DNA from: an uncultured Acidimicrobiia bacterium
GTDB taxonomy: Bacteria; Actinomycetota; Acidimicrobiia; Acidimicrobiales; CAIXPF01
Reading direction: 5' to 3'
DNA length: 34,211 nucleotides
Assembly: GCA_903921205.1 (NCBI GenBank)
Contig: CAIXPF010000151.1
Coordinates: forward strand, 1-34,211
Part shown: in pieces, positions 14,688 through 23,351 of the stretch
Position numbering within the stretch: position 1 is the first letter of the stretch
Layout of the letters: each line of letters opens with the position of its first letter
Notes under the pieces: generated by a model
What the model saw: the letters and a program-made list of their open reading frames with translations, nothing else
What the model was told of the DNA's origin: nothing
Database searches by the model: none
Position numbers and translations under genes: made by a program

Positions 14688-17594
14688 TCAGGTACCGATC
14701 GGCGTGGCCATGTCCGTGGCGATCTGCCCGGCGGTGAGGGCCTCGCTGTAGACGCGGACCTCGTCGAGGTCGCCGTCGAACCAGGCGGCCGCGAACCGAT
14801 TCCCGCCGATCCGCAGCGGACCGCTGCCCTCGGTGATGGTGCCGGTCAGCGCTCGTTGAGCCGCAAGGGTGCCGTTCACGTAGATCTTCAGCGTGCTCTG
14901 GTCCCACGTGGCGGCCACATGGGACCAGGTGTTGGCCGGCAACGCCGGGGAGCCTGTGGCCCGAAGGGTGGTAGCGGCCTTGGCGATGACCGACGGTCGG
15001 GCCACCGTGGCCGTTCGCTGATCCAGCACCCACCCGGTGGTGGCGAAGCGCTCCTTGGCCACGATCGTGCGGGCCCCGGTGGTGATCCGCGGCCGCACCC
15101 ACGCCTCGACGGTGAAGCCCGTCTTGCCGGACAACGCCGTGTCATGGGGCACCAGCACGTAGTCGCTGTTGCCGTCGAAGCGCATGGCCGCGCCGTACTT
15201 GCCGTCGGCGATGGGCAGTGCTCCGGTGACCGTGCCGCCGTGGCCGTTGCCCGAGCCGTCGGGCACCGAGGTGCCGCTCACGGACTCGAACCCGTACGCC
15301 AACGCCGGCGCCGGCCCGGTCGACACCGCGAAGGTGGCGGTATAGGTGACCGGCGACGTGCCGACCACGACGTCGTGGACCCGGCTACCGAGGTCCGACC
15401 AGCTCGCGAAGTCGTAGGTGACGCCCGAGAGGCTCTGCGGCGTGGCGACATCGATCGTGTGCTCCGAACCGGCGATCACCGTGCTGGCGAACGGCGTCGT
15501 CCCGGTGTGGCCGTCGATGGTGGCCTGCAGCCCCGGCGGAGACGAGTCCAACGTCGCCTCGGTGGTCTGCGGGTACAGGTTCAACGACGTCGTGCCCGAC
15601 AACCCCGAGTTCGCCCGGGCGGTCAGCCGCAGCTCGAGGTACGCCGGGTACTCGTGATCGGGTGCCGCGAAGGTGCCCGAGGCCACGCCGGCGTAGGTCG
15701 ACAGCGGGTGGATGTGGCAGTCGTCGAGCGTCTTGCAGTGATGCAGGATCAGCTCCCAGGTGAGCGTCGAGGCGTTCATCGGGTTGCCGTTGTCGGTGGC
15801 CGAGCCGCTGAAGTCGAGCGTGTCACCGACCTGCCAGGTCGTGCCGGTCGCCGGGGTCGTGATCGTCGGGACCGGAGGTGTGCCGACGGTGATGACGACC
15901 GGCGTGATGGAGGACTTCCCGTGGTTGTCCGACACCCGCAGCCGCGCCGTGTACACCCCGTTGCTCGGGTAGGTGAACGACGCCGTGACCGCCGAACCGT
16001 CATCGAAGGCGTTGTCGCCGTCGAGATCCCACGCGTAGCTCAGCACGTCGCCGGGCGTACCGGGCAGCGAGCTCGCCCCGGTGAAGTTCACCGTGAGGGG
16101 CGCGGCACCACTCGTCGGCGTGGCCTGGGCCACCGCCTGTGGACCGGGCGTCCCACCGGGGTAGGAGATCCGGTAGACCTTGCCCCCGCCGCCGGTCATG
16201 CCGTACAGGCTGAGCATGAAGATGTCGCCGTTCGGGCCGGCCTCGAGATCGATGATCGGCTCACCGGAGAAGATCGTGGACAACTTGGTCGGATCGGGCA
16301 GGCCGTCGAGACCCGCCCCCATGACGAACACGCACTGGTGGGCGTAGTCGGAGAAGAACAGGGCGTTCTGGTACTCCGCGGGGTAGCGGTTTCCGCTGTA
16401 GAACGCCATACCGGACACCGACGACGACGACGACGGGCAGGTGTCGGCGGGGTAGAGCGGGGTCTGGTGCCGGTACTTGTAGAACGGCATCTGCACCGCC
16501 GAGGACGGCAGCGAGGTGCACAGGTTGAGCCCGAGCTGGAAGCGGGCCTCGTTGCCCTCGAAACACGGCCAGCCGTAGTTCCAGGGCTGGCCCACCGGCG
16601 GGGTGGCGATCCGGTTGATCTCCTCCCAGGTGTCCCAGCCGACCTCGCCGATCCAGATCTCGTTGGTGCCGGGGCGGGTGGTGAGCCGCCACGGGTTGCG
16701 GTGCCCGAAGGAGTAGATCCGCCGGGCGTTCAGATCGCTGCTCGCCGCCAACGGGTTGCCCGGAGCCCCCAACCCGGTGTCGGGGTCGATCCTGATCACC
16801 GCGCCGGCGAGCCCGGTCGGGTCCCCGGTGGTCCGCACGTCCTGGGCCCGCAGCGCGCCACCTTCGGCGGTGGGCACCTTCGGGGCCACCCCGACCGCAG
16901 TCGGCGGATCACCACAGGCGTTGGGGTGATAGCCCTTCTGGCCGAAGTCGGTTCCCGACGGTGTGGAGCCCTCACCCGAGGACGCGTACAGGTAGCCGTC
17001 CAGACCGAAGGTCAGGTCACCGGTTCCGTGGCTGGTCCACTGGTGGCACCAGTCCTCGACCAGGATCTGCTCGAGCCCCGCCTTGTTGGTCGTCGCCAGC
17101 ATCCTCGAGATGCGGCCGGAGCCGGTGCACTCGTTCGGCAGGGACGGCACCTCCGGGGTCGAAGCCGGACAGCGATCGGGGTTGGTCTTGACCGGGTTGT
17201 ACACCGGTGGGGTCGCGCCCATCGGCCCGTCCTTGGCGTAGAAGACGTACACCCACTTCTTGGTCGGGTCGGTCGCCCAGCGCGGATCGAGCGCCAGGCC
17301 GAGCAGCCCGCGGTTGTCGTAGGCGAAGGTCTGGTCGCGCAGGTCCGCGAACACCGTGGCGGTGGTGTCGCTGGCGTTGTCGAACACCTTGATGATGCCG
17401 GACATCTCGGTGACGAAGATCCGACCGTCCGGCGCGATCTCCAGGTTGGTCGGTGTGTTGATGTTCTTCATCAACATCGTGATGGTGAACCCGGCCGGTG
17501 CCGCGCTCGCAGGACTCGCCGGACCCGCCATGATCGCCGCAGAGGCCACCATCGCGCACGCGACGACGAGCACCGCCCAGAACCTGATCCGCAT
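14688..17594 (-). CDS. Secreted soluble-glucose-dehydrogenase-like propeller with PKD and LamG domains
   Basis: A 968-residue exported protein. The N-terminal signal (MRIRFWAVLVVACAMVASAA) has an Ala-rich cleavage zone at about 30-33. Residues about 38-480 form a PQQ-type sugar dehydrogenase (GSDH) beta-propeller: NTPTNLEIAPDGRIFVTEMSG, SHGTGDLTFGLDGYLYASSGEG and NPWRLTTRPGTNEIWIGEVG in two stretches. A PKD domain follows at about 488-575 (APLTVNFTGASS, YAWDLDGD). Further Ig-like or bacterial-repeat modules run to about 780. A C-terminal LamG/concanavalin-like domain reads MRFDGNSDYVLVPH and VEAWVRPR. It may bind or oxidise surface polysaccharide; PQQ dependence is not certain from sequence. 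There is no wall-sorting signal. An SD-like GGAGG lies before the ATG. Confidence 0.87.
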   Translation of the reverse strand: MRIRFWAVLVVACAMVASAAIMAGPASPASAAPAGFTITMLMKNINTPTNLEIAPDGRIFVTEMSGIIKVFDNASDTTATVFADLRDQTFAYDNRGLLGLALDPRWATDPTKKWVYVFYAKDGPMGATPPVYNPVKTNPDRCPASTPEVPSLPNECTGSGRISRMLATTNKAGLEQILVEDWCHQWTSHGTGDLTFGLDGYLYASSGEGSTPSGTDFGQKGYHPNACGDPPTAVGVAPKVPTAEGGALRAQDVRTTGDPTGLAGAVIRIDPDTGLGAPGNPLAASSDLNARRIYSFGHRNPWRLTTRPGTNEIWIGEVGWDTWEEINRIATPPVGQPWNYGWPCFEGNEARFQLGLNLCTSLPSSAVQMPFYKYRHQTPLYPADTCPSSSSSVSGMAFYSGNRYPAEYQNALFFSDYAHQCVFVMGAGLDGLPDPTKLSTIFSGEPIIDLEAGPNGDIFMLSLYGMTGGGGKVYRISYPGGTPGPQAVAQATPTSGAAPLTVNFTGASSLPGTPGDVLSYAWDLDGDNAFDDGSAVTASFTYPSNGVYTARLRVSDNHGKSSITPVVITVGTPPVPTITTPATGTTWQVGDTLDFSGSATDNGNPMNASTLTWELILHHCKTLDDCHIHPLSTYAGVASGTFAAPDHEYPAYLELRLTARANSGLSGTTSLNLYPQTTEATLDSSPPGLQATIDGHTGTTPFASTVIAGSEHTIDVATPQSLSGVTYDFASWSDLGSRVHDVVVGTSPVTYTATFAVSTGPAPALAYGFESVSGTSVPDGSGNGHGGTVTGALPIADGKYGAAMRFDGNSDYVLVPHDTALSGKTGFTVEAWVRPRITTGARTIVAKERFATTGWVLDQRTATVARPSVIAKAATTLRATGSPALPANTWSHVAATWDQSTLKIYVNGTLAAQRALTGTITEGSGPLRIGGNRFAAAWFDGDLDEVRVYSEALTAGQIATDMATPIGT

Positions 17595-17818
17595 GTCTGC
17601 CTCCGCCTGGCACGAACCTGCTCAGTGTCTAGCAGCGGCCACCCCGTTGACCGGTGCACCGACATCGAACTGCAGCACAGCAACGACGAAAGTCCCTGCC
17701 CCCGGACCCGCCGACAGCCCCTCGACCATGGCGATCGTCACACGGATCACGAGACGTGCCCCGACGCGGACCGTCCGTGGCAGCCGCCGGGTGTCGGACC
17801 GCGCCGGGCACGGGACGG
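17595..17818. other. Intergenic region between the secreted propeller gene and an SDR gene
   Basis: 224 bases. Its left end should hold the promoter and leader of the propeller gene (TAGACA-like hexamer on the minus strand, near 17625). I see no convincing gene, strong hairpin or repeat in the rest. Confidence 0.4.
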
Positions 17819-18550
17819 TCAGCCGTGCACGCCACCGTCCACGGTGAACGCCTGGCCGGTGCAGTAGCTCGACCGCTCGCTCGCCAGGAACAACGCCATC
17901 TCGGCGATGTCCTCGGGGCGGCCGAGACGCTTGATCGGCTGACGCGACGCGATCTTGTCCTCCTTGCCGCTCACCATCGACTCGATCATGTCGGTGACGA
18001 TGGCGCCGGGATGGATCGAGTTCACCCGGATGCCGTGCTTGCCGAACTCCTTGGCCACCGTCTTGGTCATCCCGGTCACCGCCCACTTGGTGGCCACGTA
18101 GGCCGCGGCCCCGAAGCCGCCCTCGAGCCCGGCGATGGACGAGGTGTTGATGATGGACCCGCCGTTGCCTGCGGCGATCATCGCCTTGCCGGCGATACGC
18201 ATCCCCAGGAACACCCCGGTCTGGTTGATGGCCACCGTCTGGTTCCACTGCTCGGTGGAGGTGTTGAGCAGCTGGGCGGGCCGGAAGATCCCGGCGTTGT
18301 TCATCAGCACGTCGAGCCGGCCGTGACGGGCGATCACCGCAGCCACCACCGACTCCCACTCCTGTTCGGAGGACACGTCGAGGTGCAGATACTCGCAGCC
18401 CAGCTCACCCGCCGTACGCTCACCCGCCTCGTCGAGCACGTCGGTGATCACGACCCTCGCCCCCTCGCGGACGAAGAACGCGGCCTCGGCCGCCCCTTGG
18501 CCGCGCGCCCCGCCCGTCACCAACGCCACCTTGCCGTCGAGCTCTCCCAT
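17819..18550 (-). CDS. SDR-family oxidoreductase (3alpha/20beta-hydroxysteroid dehydrogenase type)
   Basis: Classical SDR of 243 residues. TGGARGQGAAEA (residues 12-23) is the form typical of actinobacterial 3-alpha/20-beta-hydroxysteroid dehydrogenases. NNAG is at about 84-87, the catalytic residues are Ser138, Tyr151 and Lys155 (YVATK), and HPGAIVTDM follows. NAD(H) preference is suggested by ITDVLDE after the second strand (acidic residue at the ribose position). ATG 18550 has AAGGGGGAGA just upstream, and the open frame further out overlaps the epimerase. The substrate could be a steroid or other secondary alcohol. It lies downstream of an NAD-epimerase gene but is separated by a strong inverted repeat. 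Confidence 0.88.
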   Translation of the reverse strand: MGELDGKVALVTGGARGQGAAEAAFFVREGARVVITDVLDEAGERTAGELGCEYLHLDVSSEQEWESVVAAVIARHGRLDVLMNNAGIFRPAQLLNTSTEQWNQTVAINQTGVFLGMRIAGKAMIAAGNGGSIINTSSIAGLEGGFGAAAYVATKWAVTGMTKTVAKEFGKHGIRVNSIHPGAIVTDMIESMVSGKEDKIASRQPIKRLGRPEDIAEMALFLASERSSYCTGQAFTVDGGVHG

Positions 18551-18610
18551 GGTCTCCCCCTTCACGCTGCCGGCCTCGCCGGCGCCGAGGGCACTCTGGC
18601 ACGAACGGGA

Positions 18611-18655
18611 CGGGCCCGGTGCCACCAGGCGACGTCGACGGCCGGACCGGGCCCG
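18611..18655 (-). terminator. Perfect 10-bp inverted repeat after the epimerase gene
   Basis: CGGGCCCGGT (18611-18620) and ACCGGGCCCG (18646-18655) with a 25-nt loop. It starts 2 nt after the epimerase stop and precedes the SDR gene. It has no T tract; terminator or operator. Confidence 0.4.
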
Positions 18656-18657
18656 GC

Positions 18658-19767
18658 TCAGCCGCGCATGCTGCGCCGTTCCCCCGCCGGGTTGGTGGCC
18701 GGGCCGTAGTAGCCGGAGGTGAAGCCGGGCTCGCTGCTGAACGGCACGGCCGCAGCATCGGTCACGAACTGCCGGTACAACGCCACCATGCGATCCTCGG
18801 CGGCGTAGTCGTAGGGGTCCTCGATCACCCGGTCGACCGCTGCGGAGTCGGCGGCGAGGTGCTCCATCTGCCAGCGAATGGTACGACGCAGTCCCTCGAG
18901 CGGATCGACGAGGTCGCGGTAGCCCAGCTCGGAGCGGATCAGGCCGGCGTCGACCACCCGGTGATGGGCGGTGTTGTTCTGGATCGTGCCACGGGTGGAC
19001 CGGGCGACCTCGTAGGGCAACGACACCAGCTCCATCCGGTGACCGGTCTCGTCCATGACCACCTCGGCCACCTGGGCCAGCGTGAACTGGTAGTCGTCGG
19101 TGACGTTGTAGACCCGGCCGGCGGAACGGTCGATCTGGTCCACCGCCAGCAGCACCGCGTGGGCGGCGTTCTCGACGAACGCATGGCTGAACAGGGTCAG
19201 ACCGCCCTCCGCCACGATCAGGTACGGCCGGCGGTCCAGCGCCCGGCGCACGATCGGCCACTCGCGCGGGATCACCTGATTCGGCCCGTAGATGTACGGG
19301 TAGCGGAAGTGGGTGGCGTCGGGGTGACGCTCGAAGGTCTGCTGCTCGCTCTCGTAGATACGGCGGATCTTCTGGGTCACCTCCGGACCGGCGGCGGCGT
19401 TCGCCTCGTAGCAGGGAATCTGCATCCCGGCCGGGAAGCAGTCGCCGGCGTTGCCGAAACCGGGATAGACCGGGATGCCGCCGATGGAGAACACCCGGGG
19501 GGTGCGCCCGACGAGCACCTCGGTGATCATCCGCAGCCGACCGTACATGGCGAACACGACGTCCCAGTTGCGGGTGCCCAACCCCTCACGGAACGATGCC
19601 TCGTCGAAGGGATCGGCGTGGATGTGGGGGACGACGGACTGCGGCGGGAGCGTGTCGACCTCGTGCCGGCCGGTGTGCAGGATGGTGACGTCGTGACCGC
19701 GCGCCACCAGCCCGTTCACGATGAGCGGCCCGCTCGGCCCTGTTCCCCCGATGACCAGAATCTCCAT
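18658..19767 (-). CDS. NAD-dependent epimerase/dehydratase (extended SDR) family protein
   Basis: A 369-residue protein with an N-terminal Rossmann fold (MEILVIGGTGPSGPLIVNGL) and FRYPYIYGPNQVIPREWPIV, typical of extended SDRs acting on nucleotide sugars or related isoprenoid/steroid substrates. The C-terminal part includes RVYNVTDDYQFTLAQVAEVV. The normal YxxxK dyad is not evident: the candidate Tyr138 is followed by Gln142 (YESEQ). The enzyme may therefore use a modified mechanism or have another role. ATG 19767 lies 7 nt after a TAGGGT hexamer. It sits between an LLM oxidoreductase (33 bp upstream) and a steroid-type SDR. Substrate is unknown. Confidence 0.82.
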   Translation of the reverse strand: MEILVIGGTGPSGPLIVNGLVARGHDVTILHTGRHEVDTLPPQSVVPHIHADPFDEASFREGLGTRNWDVVFAMYGRLRMITEVLVGRTPRVFSIGGIPVYPGFGNAGDCFPAGMQIPCYEANAAAGPEVTQKIRRIYESEQQTFERHPDATHFRYPYIYGPNQVIPREWPIVRRALDRRPYLIVAEGGLTLFSHAFVENAAHAVLLAVDQIDRSAGRVYNVTDDYQFTLAQVAEVVMDETGHRMELVSLPYEVARSTRGTIQNNTAHHRVVDAGLIRSELGYRDLVDPLEGLRRTIRWQMEHLAADSAAVDRVIEDPYDYAAEDRMVALYRQFVTDAAAVPFSSEPGFTSGYYGPATNPAGERRSMRG

Positions 19768-19774
19768 CGCGGGG

Positions 19775-19780
19775 ACCCTA
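19775..19780 (-). promoter_or_regulatory. -10 element of the epimerase gene (leaderless)
   Basis: TAGGGT on the minus strand, 7 nt before ATG 19767, in the short gap after the LLM gene. Confidence 0.55.
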
Positions 19781-19799
19781 GTCGGCACCGCGGAGCGGC

Positions 19800-20675
19800 T
19801 CAGACCGCCCGGATGGCGTCGGCAACCGGCTGCAGCCGTTCGAGGGCCCGACGGGCATGATCGGCCGAGGACGGCCGGGCCATGATCGTGAGCTGGTCGA
19901 CGCCGGCCTCGCGATAGGCCTCGATCATCGAGGGGTCGAACCGGTCGGGATGGACCTGCACCGTCACCTCGATGTCGGCCATCGAACGGCCCGCCGCCTC
20001 GGCCCGCTCGGTCAGCTCGGCGACCAGCCGGGCGGTGTCGTCGGGCGACAGGTACCAGCCGAACCACCCGTCGCCGATCCGCACGGTACGGCGCAACGAC
20101 GCCGCGGCGTGCCCGCCGATGACCAGACGCGGATAGGGCTGCTGCACCGGCTTTGGATGCAGCCGGCAGGGCTCGAAGGACACGAACTCGCCGTCGAAGC
20201 TCGACGGGTCGGTGCTCCACAGCTGCACCAGGGCGTCGAGATACTCATCGGTACGGGCGCCGCGTCGTTCCCACGGGACCCCGGCGGCGTCGAACTCCTC
20301 GCGCTGCCAGCCGACCCCGACCCCGAAGTCGACCCGACCGCCGCTGAACCAGTCGAGGGTTGCAACTTCCTTGGCGGTGTACGGCAACGACCGCTGGGGC
20401 AGCAGGCAGATCCCGGTGGCCAACCGGATGCGGGTGGTGACCGCGGCGGCCCAGCCGAGCACGATCAAGGGGTCGGGCATGCCCTCGTCGGGCTGGATGG
20501 GGATCCGCCCGTCCTCCGATCCGGGATAGGCCGGGGTGTAGGCATCGAAGAACGCCAGGTGCTCGCCCACCCACAGCGAGTCGTAGCCGCGTTCCTCGGC
20601 GTCGCGGGCCGTGGCGGTGACCACGTCCGGGGTGCAGCGGGGGGTGACGAAGACGCCGAACAGACCGACTTTCAT
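19800..20675 (-). CDS. LLM-class F420-dependent oxidoreductase
   Basis: Luciferase-like TIM barrel of 291 residues, matching the short actinobacterial F420 family. It begins MKVGLFGVFVTPRCTPDVV and contains YDSLWVGEHLAFFDAYTPAYP, IRLATGICLLPQRSLPYTAKE, TLDWFSGGRVDFGVGVGW and PRLVIGGHA in the expected order. F420 is the probable cofactor by family. ATG 20675 is 8 nt downstream of TACCGT. Neighbours on the same strand are a D-2-hydroxyacid dehydrogenase upstream and an NAD-epimerase downstream. Each has its own start hexamer, so they look like single-gene units rather than one tight operon. Substrate is unknown. Confidence 0.88.
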   Translation of the reverse strand: MKVGLFGVFVTPRCTPDVVTATARDAEERGYDSLWVGEHLAFFDAYTPAYPGSEDGRIPIQPDEGMPDPLIVLGWAAAVTTRIRLATGICLLPQRSLPYTAKEVATLDWFSGGRVDFGVGVGWQREEFDAAGVPWERRGARTDEYLDALVQLWSTDPSSFDGEFVSFEPCRLHPKPVQQPYPRLVIGGHAAASLRRTVRIGDGWFGWYLSPDDTARLVAELTERAEAAGRSMADIEVTVQVHPDRFDPSMIEAYREAGVDQLTIMARPSSADHARRALERLQPVADAIRAV

Positions 20676-20683
20676 GGCCGCCG

Positions 20684-20689
20684 ACGGTA
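20684..20689 (-). promoter_or_regulatory. -10 element of the LLM gene at 20675 (leaderless)
   Basis: TACCGT on the minus strand, 8 nt before ATG 20675. Confidence 0.5.
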
Positions 20690-20724
20690 GCCCCGGACCC
20701 GCACGGTGGGCAGCATCGGGCCAC

Positions 20725-21801
20725 TCAGTAGCCGCGGTCCCAGTCGATCACGTTGTCGAGCGGACGGCCCTCGACCAGCGCCTCGAGGTTGCGTACGAAC
20801 AACTCCACCGGACGGCCCGGCCGCACGTCGGCGCCGCCGGAGACGTGCGGGGTGATCAGCACGTTCGGGTGGGACCACAGTGCCTGCGGCGGGGCATGGT
20901 CGAACTCGCCGACGTAGACGTCGAGCGCCACGCCGCGCAGCCGGTCCAGGGCGCCCACCAACGCCGCCTCGTCGATGATCTCACCGCGAGCCACGTTGAC
21001 CAGCACCGTACCGTCGGGCATGGCGGCGAGGGCCTCGGTGCCGATCAGGCCGTGGGTCTGCGGGGTCCACTGGCAGCACACGGCGACGAAGGTGGACCGG
21101 GCCAGCAGGGCGGGCAACTCCTCGGGGCCACCGACGTGGTCGAAGCCGTCCGGCACCGAGGCACCGGCGCTCGACCGGGTGCCCACCACGTGCATGCCGA
21201 GCGCCGCGCAGAGCCGTCCAACCTCCTGGCCGATCCCGCCGGCGCCGACCACGCACACCGTCTTGGCCGCCAGCTGGACCGGGCGGTACGCGAAGCGGTC
21301 GAAGGCACCGGCCGAGCGCTCGGCCGGCGCCCGGTGCAGCTCACGGGCGAAGCTCAGGAACGTCGCCACGACGTACTCGGCGATGGCCAGGGTGTTGCCC
21401 AGACCGCGGGACGTGCTCACCGTGATGTCGCTGCCCCACAGGTCGCAGCGGTGCAGGTTGCTGGCACCCGCCGGGGTCTGGTGCACCCAACGCAGACGCG
21501 GGGCCCGTGCCCGCAGGTCGACCGGGACCGGGAACCCGGCCAGGATCACATCGGCCTCCGCCAACAGGGCATCGCGTTCGTCGCGGGTGCCGTGACCGGC
21601 CGCTCCGGCCGGCAGGTAGGAGTCGGCGACGTAGTCGCCCCAGGTCGCCCGGATCTCGCCGTCGAACCAGCCCGGGGCAAGGGTCAGCACCACCCGGTCG
21701 TCGACCGCCTCGATGGCACGGCGGGCCTCGGTGGCCAACGGGACGAGCGACAGGACTCGCACCGGTTGGGCCGCTGGTTCGGAGGACGGGGGGTCGGACA
21801 C
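20725..21801 (-). CDS. D-2-hydroxyacid dehydrogenase family protein
   Basis: NAD(P)-dependent 2-hydroxyacid/2-ketoacid oxidoreductase of 358 residues. The cofactor fold has CVVGAGGIGQEVGRL. The catalytic residues follow the family order: Arg in NVARGEIIDE, then Glu, then His in ITPHVSGGADVRPGRP. The C-terminus (VRNLEALVEGRPLDNVIDWDRGY) matches the glyoxylate/hydroxypyruvate reductase type. An ATG lies seven codons further upstream (21822). GTG 21801 is preferred because TACACT sits 6 nt before it, the arrangement found at a dozen other starts here, and because the upstream ATG would place that hexamer inside the gene. Substrate is unknown. Confidence 0.87.
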   Translation of the reverse strand: MSDPPSSEPAAQPVRVLSLVPLATEARRAIEAVDDRVVLTLAPGWFDGEIRATWGDYVADSYLPAGAAGHGTRDERDALLAEADVILAGFPVPVDLRARAPRLRWVHQTPAGASNLHRCDLWGSDITVSTSRGLGNTLAIAEYVVATFLSFARELHRAPAERSAGAFDRFAYRPVQLAAKTVCVVGAGGIGQEVGRLCAALGMHVVGTRSSAGASVPDGFDHVGGPEELPALLARSTFVAVCCQWTPQTHGLIGTEALAAMPDGTVLVNVARGEIIDEAALVGALDRLRGVALDVYVGEFDHAPPQALWSHPNVLITPHVSGGADVRPGRPVELFVRNLEALVEGRPLDNVIDWDRGY

Positions 21802-21807
21802 GGCGAG

Positions 21808-21813
21808 AGTGTA
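21808..21813 (-). promoter_or_regulatory. -10 element deciding the start of the D-2-hydroxyacid dehydrogenase
   Basis: TACACT on the minus strand, 6 nt before GTG 21801. Confidence 0.55.
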
Positions 21814-21831
21814 GGTCCGCACCGTACGGAC

Positions 21832-21867
21832 GGGGCCGGGCGGACGGGGCGGGCGGGGCGGACGGGG
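21832..21867 (+). other. G-rich tract with G-quadruplex potential between divergent promoters
   Basis: Six runs of three or more G within 36 bases on the plus strand, separated by loops of 1-5 nt. The tract lies between the -10 of the D-2-hydroxyacid dehydrogenase and TACGGT (21881-21886), a possible -10 of the P450 gene. Confidence 0.5.
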
Positions 21868-21962
21868 CGCGCGATCCCGCTACGGTGCTGCCACACGGCC
21901 CGGCGCGGGTCGTCGCACAGCCCTCCACCACCGGCCCAGCGGCCCCGGCACAGCGAGACCAC

Positions 21963-23336
21963 GTGAGCACCCCCGCCAGCCTCCCGCCCTCCGTCGCAGC
22001 CCGCCTGGATGCGGTCGACATCACCACGATGCCCCGCTACATCCAGCAGGGCTATCCCTGGGCCGACTGGGACCTGCTGCGCGAGGTCGCGCCGGTCTAC
22101 CGCTACGAGGGCCGGGCTCGCTTCGACCCGTTCTGGGCGGTCACCCGCTACGACGACGTCCGCTACGTGTCGAGCCATCCCGAGACCTTCTCCAACACCG
22201 GCGTGGTGCGCCTCGACACCGTCCGCGGCCTCGCCGCGCTTGAGAACTACCGCCGCCGCCGGGCCGAACGCCACGGCTGGGACCCCGACGAACCGCTCGA
22301 CCTGGTGTACACCGACCGCCCCCTGCACCTCGACCTGCGCTCGATGGCGGTGCGCCGGTTCACCCCGCGGGCCATGAACCGTCTGGCGGCGCACCTCGAC
22401 GAGCTGGCCGTCGGCTTCGTCGCCGAGTTCGTCGAGCACGCCCGACGGGTCGCACCGGAGCCGCTCGACCTGGTCGAGCACCTGTCGGTGGGCCTGCCAC
22501 TGGCCACCATCTGCGGCCTGCTCGGCGTGCCCACCGACGACTGGCCGACCATCCACCGCTGGTCCGACCAGACCCTGCTGCCACCGGACATGAGCCACCC
22601 CGATGTACGCCCGGGCGAGACCCCGGCCGACGTCCGTCGCCGGGCCGGTCAGGAGTACCACGAGTACCGCCAGGGTCTCATCGACCGGGCCCGGATGCGC
22701 GCCGCAAGAGCGGCGAGCGATGACGAGACCGGCGCAGCGCGGACCACGGACGACTTCGACCTGCTCACCGTGCTGGCGTCGGCCACGATCGACGGCGAGC
22801 CGCTCGACGACCAGCGCTTCCACGGGTACGTCGAGCTGCTCGTCGGCGGCGGTAACGAGACCACCCGCAACACCATCACCGGCGGGGTGCGGGCACTGCT
22901 CGAACACCCCGATCAGGCCGGTCGCCTCGCCGCCGACCCGGCCGGCCTGGCCGAGACCGCCGCCGAGGAGATCCTGCGCTGGGTCTCGCCCGTCATCCAG
23001 TTCGCCCGCACCGCGACGGTCGACACCGAGCTCGGCGGTCAGGCGATCGCTGCCGGCGACACCGTGGTGCTGTGGTACCCGTCGGCCAACCGCGACGAGC
23101 GGCAGTTCGCCGACCCGTACCGCTTCGACATCGGCCGCCACCCGAACTCCCACGTGGCGTTCGGTCACGGCGACCATTTCTGCCTCGGCGCCAACCTGGC
23201 CCGGTGGGAACTACGAGCGGTCTTCCGCGCGCTGGCACCGCACCTGGGTCACCTGGAGTTGGCCGGCGAACCCGAACGGATGCCGGGCCTGCACGTCGGA
23301 GCGGTACGGCGACAGCTGGTGCGTTGGATCGGCTGA
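21963..23336 (+). CDS. Cytochrome P450 (CYP125/CYP142-like)
   Basis: Soluble bacterial P450 monooxygenase of 457 residues. The I-helix oxygen-activation motif is LLVGGGNETTRN. The ExxR motif is in EEILRW, and the heme-binding loop FGHGDHFCLGANLAR has Cys407 as thiolate ligand. The stretch GNETTRN with SPVIQFARTATVDTELGG and then YPSANRDE closely follows the actinobacterial steroid/fatty-acid omega-hydroxylase group (CYP124/125/142). A long-chain or steroid side-chain substrate is therefore a reasonable inference. GTG 21963 is followed by a typical N-terminus; a TACGGT 76 nt upstream would give a leadered mRNA, unlike its neighbours. No ferredoxin gene is adjacent. It is convergent with the PadR gene, with only 15 bp between stops. 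Confidence 0.9.
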   Translation: MSTPASLPPSVAARLDAVDITTMPRYIQQGYPWADWDLLREVAPVYRYEGRARFDPFWAVTRYDDVRYVSSHPETFSNTGVVRLDTVRGLAALENYRRRRAERHGWDPDEPLDLVYTDRPLHLDLRSMAVRRFTPRAMNRLAAHLDELAVGFVAEFVEHARRVAPEPLDLVEHLSVGLPLATICGLLGVPTDDWPTIHRWSDQTLLPPDMSHPDVRPGETPADVRRRAGQEYHEYRQGLIDRARMRAARAASDDETGAARTTDDFDLLTVLASATIDGEPLDDQRFHGYVELLVGGGNETTRNTITGGVRALLEHPDQAGRLAADPAGLAETAAEEILRWVSPVIQFARTATVDTELGGQAIAAGDTVVLWYPSANRDERQFADPYRFDIGRHPNSHVAFGHGDHFCLGANLARWELRAVFRALAPHLGHLELAGEPERMPGLHVGAVRRQLVRWIG

Positions 23337-23351
23337 CGGGTGCTCACCCGT

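Noticed and set aside
17622-17760. Short minus-strand reading IRVTIAMVEGLSAGPGAG before the SDR gene
   Set aside because: It has some protein-like character but no start signal or family, and it lies where a promoter and leader are expected.
13944-17867. 1307-codon open frame on the plus strand
   Set aside because: It is antisense to the secreted propeller gene and rich in Arg/Gly/His low-complexity sequence. It arises because GC-rich codons avoid stops; the minus frame has clear domains and a signal peptide.
21801-21822. ATG 21822 as start of the hydroxyacid dehydrogenase
   Set aside because: It would put the TACACT -10 within the coding sequence; GTG 21801 fits the spacing seen at other genes.
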